In this document: positions 61,478 to 64,000 of the stretch, one piece after another | Numbering within the stretch: the first letter of the stretch is position 1 | How the letters are laid out: each line of letters opens with the position of its first letter | Source of the DNA: Evansella clarkii | Lineage (GTDB): Bacteria > Bacillota > Bacilli > Bacillales > Salisediminibacteriaceae | Assembly (NCBI RefSeq): GCF_002019695.1 | Contig: NZ_KV917376.1 | Location: 278,118 to 342,117, forward strand | Direction of reading: 5' to 3' | Length of the DNA: 64,000 nucleotides | The notes under the pieces: generated by a model | The model's input: only the letters and a program-made list of their open reading frames with translations | The model's database searches: none | Told to the model about the DNA's origin: nothing | Translations under genes and position numbers: made by a program

Positions 61478-62494
61478 CTATTTCAACACCAATCCTGGCT
61501 GGCCGTTAAGCCTGTCATCCGCCCTGCGTCCCTGCTGGTAAAATATCGTGCCGGCTGCTGCTATCATCGCTGCATTATCGGTACAAAGGGGCATTGGGGG
61601 AATCGTTAAGCTGATCCCTTTTTCACTGCACGCAGAAGTAAGTGCTTCCCTCAGCCCTTTATTAGCTGCTACCCCGCCTGCAAGAAGAAGCCTGTCCACA
61701 TTTTTTTCTTCAACAGCCCGCATTGTTTTACCGACCAGAACCTCGATAACACTTTCCTGAAAGCTTGCTGCTATATTTTCAGGAGGTATTTCCTCCCCGC
61801 GCTGTTTTGCGTTATGAAGGGTATTTATTACGGAGGATTTAAGGCCGCTGAAGCTGAAGTCGAAAGAATCAGGCTCCAGCCAGGCCCTTGGGAGTTTAAC
61901 AGAAGCTTCTCCCTCATGGGCGAGCCTGTCGATATGCGGGCCTCCCGGATATGGAAGGCCAAGAGTCCGCGCCACCTTATCATAAGCTTCTCCAACAGCA
62001 TCGTCCCTTGTCTCACCGATCACTTCAAAGGAACCGTGCTCCTTCATATAAATCAGCTCCGTATGGCCCCCTGATACGACGAGGGTAATCAACGGGAAGG
62101 TCAGCTCTTCAACAATATGGTTCGCATATATATGTCCCGCTATATGATGAACCCCGACAAGTGGTTTATCCATTGCGTATGCCAGTGCCTTTGCTGAATT
62201 GACACCGACGAGAAGAGCACCTACAAGCCCAGGCCCTTCTGTTACAGCAATAGCATCGATGTCTTTTAGCTCTGTTCCCGCTTCTTTCAGAGCTTCTTCA
62301 AAAATATACGTTATCTGCTCCACATGATGGCGGGAAGCAATTTCAGGTACCACACCGCCAAAACGTTTATGGCTTTCTATTTGTGAAGAAACGACATTGC
62401 TGAGAATATCCCGGCCGTTTTTTACAACAGCAGCAGAGGTTTCATCACAGCTCGTTTCGATTCCTAATATAAGCATATCCTGTTCATCTTTCAT
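61478..62494 (-). CDS. tsaD: tRNA N6-threonylcarbamoyladenosine transferase TsaD
   Basis: About 338 residues of the ASKHA fold. [12 protein letters not shown] begins near residue 9, the metal-binding [10 protein letters not shown] lies near residue 114, and [11 protein letters not shown] near residue 137. TsaD transfers the threonylcarbamoyl group to A37 of ANN-decoding tRNAs with TsaB and TsaE. The ATG at 62494 overlaps the rimI stop (ATGA). Equivalent to B. subtilis gcp/ydiE. Confidence 0.97.
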   Translation of the reverse strand: MKDEQDMLILGIETSCDETSAAVVKNGRDILSNVVSSQIESHKRFGGVVPEIASRHHVEQITYIFEEALKEAGTELKDIDAIAVTEGPGLVGALLVGVNSAKALAYAMDKPLVGVHHIAGHIYANHIVEELTFPLITLVVSGGHTELIYMKEHGSFEVIGETRDDAVGEAYDKVARTLGLPYPGGPHIDRLAHEGEASVKLPRAWLEPDSFDFSFSGLKSSVINTLHNAKQRGEEIPPENIAASFQESVIEVLVGKTMRAVEEKNVDRLLLAGGVAANKGLREALTSACSEKGISLTIPPMPLCTDNAAMIAAAGTIFYQQGRRADDRLNGQPGLVLK

Positions 62495-62943
62495 TCGAGC
62501 ACCACCCACATGATTTGGGCATCTTCCTGATTATCCGTATAATAATTCTTCCGGATGCCCCCATTTTCAAATCCAAATTTACTGTACATTCTTTTTGCAG
62601 GTTCATTGGAAACCCGTACCTCGAGGGTAATCTTTTTCGCTCCAAGCGTTTTCGCCAGAGCCATCGACGACTGCAGCAGCTGCTCCCCAACGCCCTGCTT
62701 TCTGAAATCAGAGTGTACAGCTACATTCGTAATATGGGCTTCATCAATGATTATCCAGACACCGATATAGCCGATAATCCTTTTACCTGATAAAGCAACT
62801 AAATAATATGCGAACTGGTTTGAGGCCAGTTCATTAACAAACGCACCACGGCTCCACGGAGAAGGAAAACAATTATGCTCTACCTCCATCACCTGGTCTA
62901 AATCCTCCAGGTCCATAAACCGGATTTCTACCTCTTCTCCCAT
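62491..62943 (-). CDS. rimI: Ribosomal-protein-alanine N-acetyltransferase RimI-type
   Basis: A 150-residue GNAT protein with the acetyl-CoA loop [10 protein letters not shown] (near residue 80, the Q/RxxGxG/A motif) and the C-terminal [18 protein letters not shown] region of RimI. It acetylates the N-terminus of ribosomal protein S18 in E. coli; in Firmicutes the target is less certain. I used the ATG at 62943, 1 nt after the tsaB stop, with AAAGGTG upstream. Confidence 0.93.
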   Translation of the reverse strand: MGEEVEIRFMDLEDLDQVMEVEHNCFPSPWSRGAFVNELASNQFAYYLVALSGKRIIGYIGVWIIIDEAHITNVAVHSDFRKQGVGEQLLQSSMALAKTLGAKKITLEVRVSNEPAKRMYSKFGFENGGIRKNYYTDNQEDAQIMWVVLE

Positions 62944-62944
62944 A

Positions 62945-63664
62945 TTACTCACCTTTACTCTTTGTTTGTTGTCCCTTGTTTGCTGCCAGCCAGTTAGACT
63001 CAGCCTCTGCCATTCTTATATAATTTGGCGTGAAATCATGAACAGCCCCATCCGCTTCCTTTTCCATTCCAAGCATCGCCAGCTCTCCTGGCCGCAGGAT
63101 ATTTTCTGTGAGCCGGGCAAAAACAGCCTGTTTTCCTAACAGTTCCGTGATCTGCTCTTTATGTTTTTCCGCATCCGGGCTTGTGAAAAGCACGTTTTCA
63201 CCGCTGTCCTTTAGCTTTTTCAGCCAGTCTTCATGCATGATGATTCTGTCCTTTTCCAGCTGTTTCATCTGTCCGTCTTCATAACGGTACAGCCCCGTGT
63301 ACACCTGCCCTCTTCTGGCATCAATAAACGGAGAGACTACTCCGTTAAAATAGCGGCCATTCTGGGCCATCAGTTCGAGGCTTGATACCCCGGCAACCGG
63401 AATTCCAAGTGCCCAGGCCATCGTTTTAGCAGTGGTCACTCCAATCCTTACTCCAGTATAGGATCCTGGCCCCTGGGCAACTACTATTCTGTCCAGCTCC
63501 TCTGCCTTCATTTCCGCTTCTTCCATGAGTGTACGGATCGCTGGCATAAGTCTCAGAGAGTGATTTTTCTTAAGATGGGTCATCATCTCTCCAGCAAGCT
63601 TATTTTCTTTAATTAATCCTACACCCAGGACATATGTTGTTGTATCTATCGCCAAAACGTTCAT
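62945..63664 (-). CDS. tsaB: t6A biosynthesis protein TsaB
   Basis: A 239-residue ASKHA-fold protein resembling TsaD but without its metal site. VLAIDTTTYVLGVGL starts the protein and VAQGPGSYTGVRIGVTTAKT (near residue 62) is the family hallmark. It dimerises with TsaD as scaffold in the t6A machinery. Its start overlaps the tsaE stop (TGATG). Confidence 0.95.
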   Translation of the reverse strand: MNVLAIDTTTYVLGVGLIKENKLAGEMMTHLKKNHSLRLMPAIRTLMEEAEMKAEELDRIVVAQGPGSYTGVRIGVTTAKTMAWALGIPVAGVSSLELMAQNGRYFNGVVSPFIDARRGQVYTGLYRYEDGQMKQLEKDRIIMHEDWLKKLKDSGENVLFTSPDAEKHKEQITELLGKQAVFARLTENILRPGELAMLGMEKEADGAVHDFTPNYIRMAEAESNWLAANKGQQTKSKGE

Positions 63665-64000
63665 CAAAAGATCTCCTTACAAATTGTTATATACCTGTCT
63701 CCGGAAGGTTTGAAGTAAAGCACTCTGTCAGATTCTCCAGTATGCCTGATTTCTATATCGAGCCTCTCTTCAGGCAGCTGTTCTTCCACCATAGTGGGCC
63801 ATTCCACAACGGTTACACCCTCTCCTTCAAAGTATTCATCAAGACCCAGTTCCTCTCCTTCGTCTTCCACACGGTATGCATCCATATGATAAAAGGGAAG
63901 CCTGCCTTCGTATTCTTTTATAATCGTAAATGTAGGACTGTTTACGTTTGCCGTTACTCCAAGCCCTTTTGCAAGACCTTTAGTAAAACTTGTTTTTCCA
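63664..64000 (-). CDS. tsaE: t6A biosynthesis ATPase TsaE, N-terminus cut by window edge
   Basis: The visible 111 codons run from the end of the P-loop (GKTSFTKGLAKGLGV) through NSPTFTIIKEY and the FYHMDAYR block, with VTVVEWP further on, to the C-terminus. These are TsaE (YdiB/YjeE) signatures. The start codon lies beyond base 64000. It is the first of the four overlapping genes tsaE-tsaB-rimI-tsaD. Confidence 0.95.
   Translation of the reverse strand, partial: GKTSFTKGLAKGLGVTANVNSPTFTIIKEYEGRLPFYHMDAYRVEDEGEELGLDEYFEGEGVTVVEWPTMVEEQLPEERLDIEIRHTGESDRVLYFKPSGDRYITICKEIF

Overview
The window comes from an endospore-forming, low-GC Firmicute of the Bacillaceae, probably a sodium-loving or alkaliphilic type. 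The evidence is the cwlJ-gerQ germination pair, a gamma-type spore-protein-like ORF, groES/groEL under a CIRCE element, CcpA-type cre boxes, two sodium/proton-type antiporters, sodium-dependent TRAP carriers, and the Bacillus subtilis ydi gene order at the right end. No rRNA, tRNA, CRISPR array or intact transposase was seen.

Left 27 kb: a catabolic island, almost all on the minus strand. A ten-gene operon (13641 down to a strong terminator at 4281) encodes an HpaB-type flavin monooxygenase, a stand-alone FAD synthetase domain, 3-hydroxyanthranilate dioxygenase, ACMS decarboxylase, a semialdehyde dehydrogenase, a RidA-type deaminase, a 2-hydroxypentadienoate hydratase, acetaldehyde dehydrogenase, hydroxyoxovalerate aldolase and oxalocrotonate decarboxylase. 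Together these can take anthranilate through 3-hydroxyanthranilate to pyruvate and acetyl-CoA. A second operon (21517 to 14103) encodes a ThDP decarboxylase, an aldehyde dehydrogenase, a TRAP carrier and a cyclase-family hydrolase. I read it as a feeder: isatin to isatinate to 2-aminobenzaldehyde to anthranilate. A third operon (3673 to the left edge) repeats two lower-pathway enzymes, adds a 4-oxalocrotonate tautomerase and ends in a second TRAP carrier. Around these lie two tandem Crp/Fnr regulators, an IclR regulator, an MFS carrier, an arylamine N-acetyltransferase and an FMN reductase that could feed the monooxygenase. The feeder promoter has a Crp/Fnr-like operator centred near -41.5; the anthranilate promoter has a cre box inside its spacer.

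27-32.3 kb: an uncharacterised cassette (SSS symporter with DUF3311-like partner, class-V PLP enzyme, two overlapping small genes with cyclophilin-like and helical character, a Crp/Fnr regulator and a 122-aa protein), again with a Crp/Fnr-type operator near -41.5. 32.5-40 kb: a TlpA-like gene interrupted by an in-frame UGA at its redox motif, gerQ-cwlJ, and a mannitol PTS operon mtlA-mtlR-mtlD. 40-49.4 kb: accessory genes (NhaC, a CPA2 antiporter, a mini spore protein next to a MITE-like element, an old-yellow enzyme, a decayed reductase, SRPBCC, YdeI and ArsR genes). These are punctuated by three related copies of the groEL 3' end plus terminator, suggesting stacked insertions at groEL.

49.4-64 kb: the conserved core groEL-groES, CPBP protease, YdiK, an EmrB-type MFS pump, HNH protein, rex, moaC, the ABC-F protein, a large AlkP-like membrane protein, and tsaD-rimI-tsaB-tsaE. 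Notable non-coding structures are a 185-bp tandem repeat full of alternating CTGGACAAAT/ATTTGTCCAG motifs (52.8-53.3 kb) and a cluster of six DnaA boxes beside tsaD (61.2-61.4 kb).
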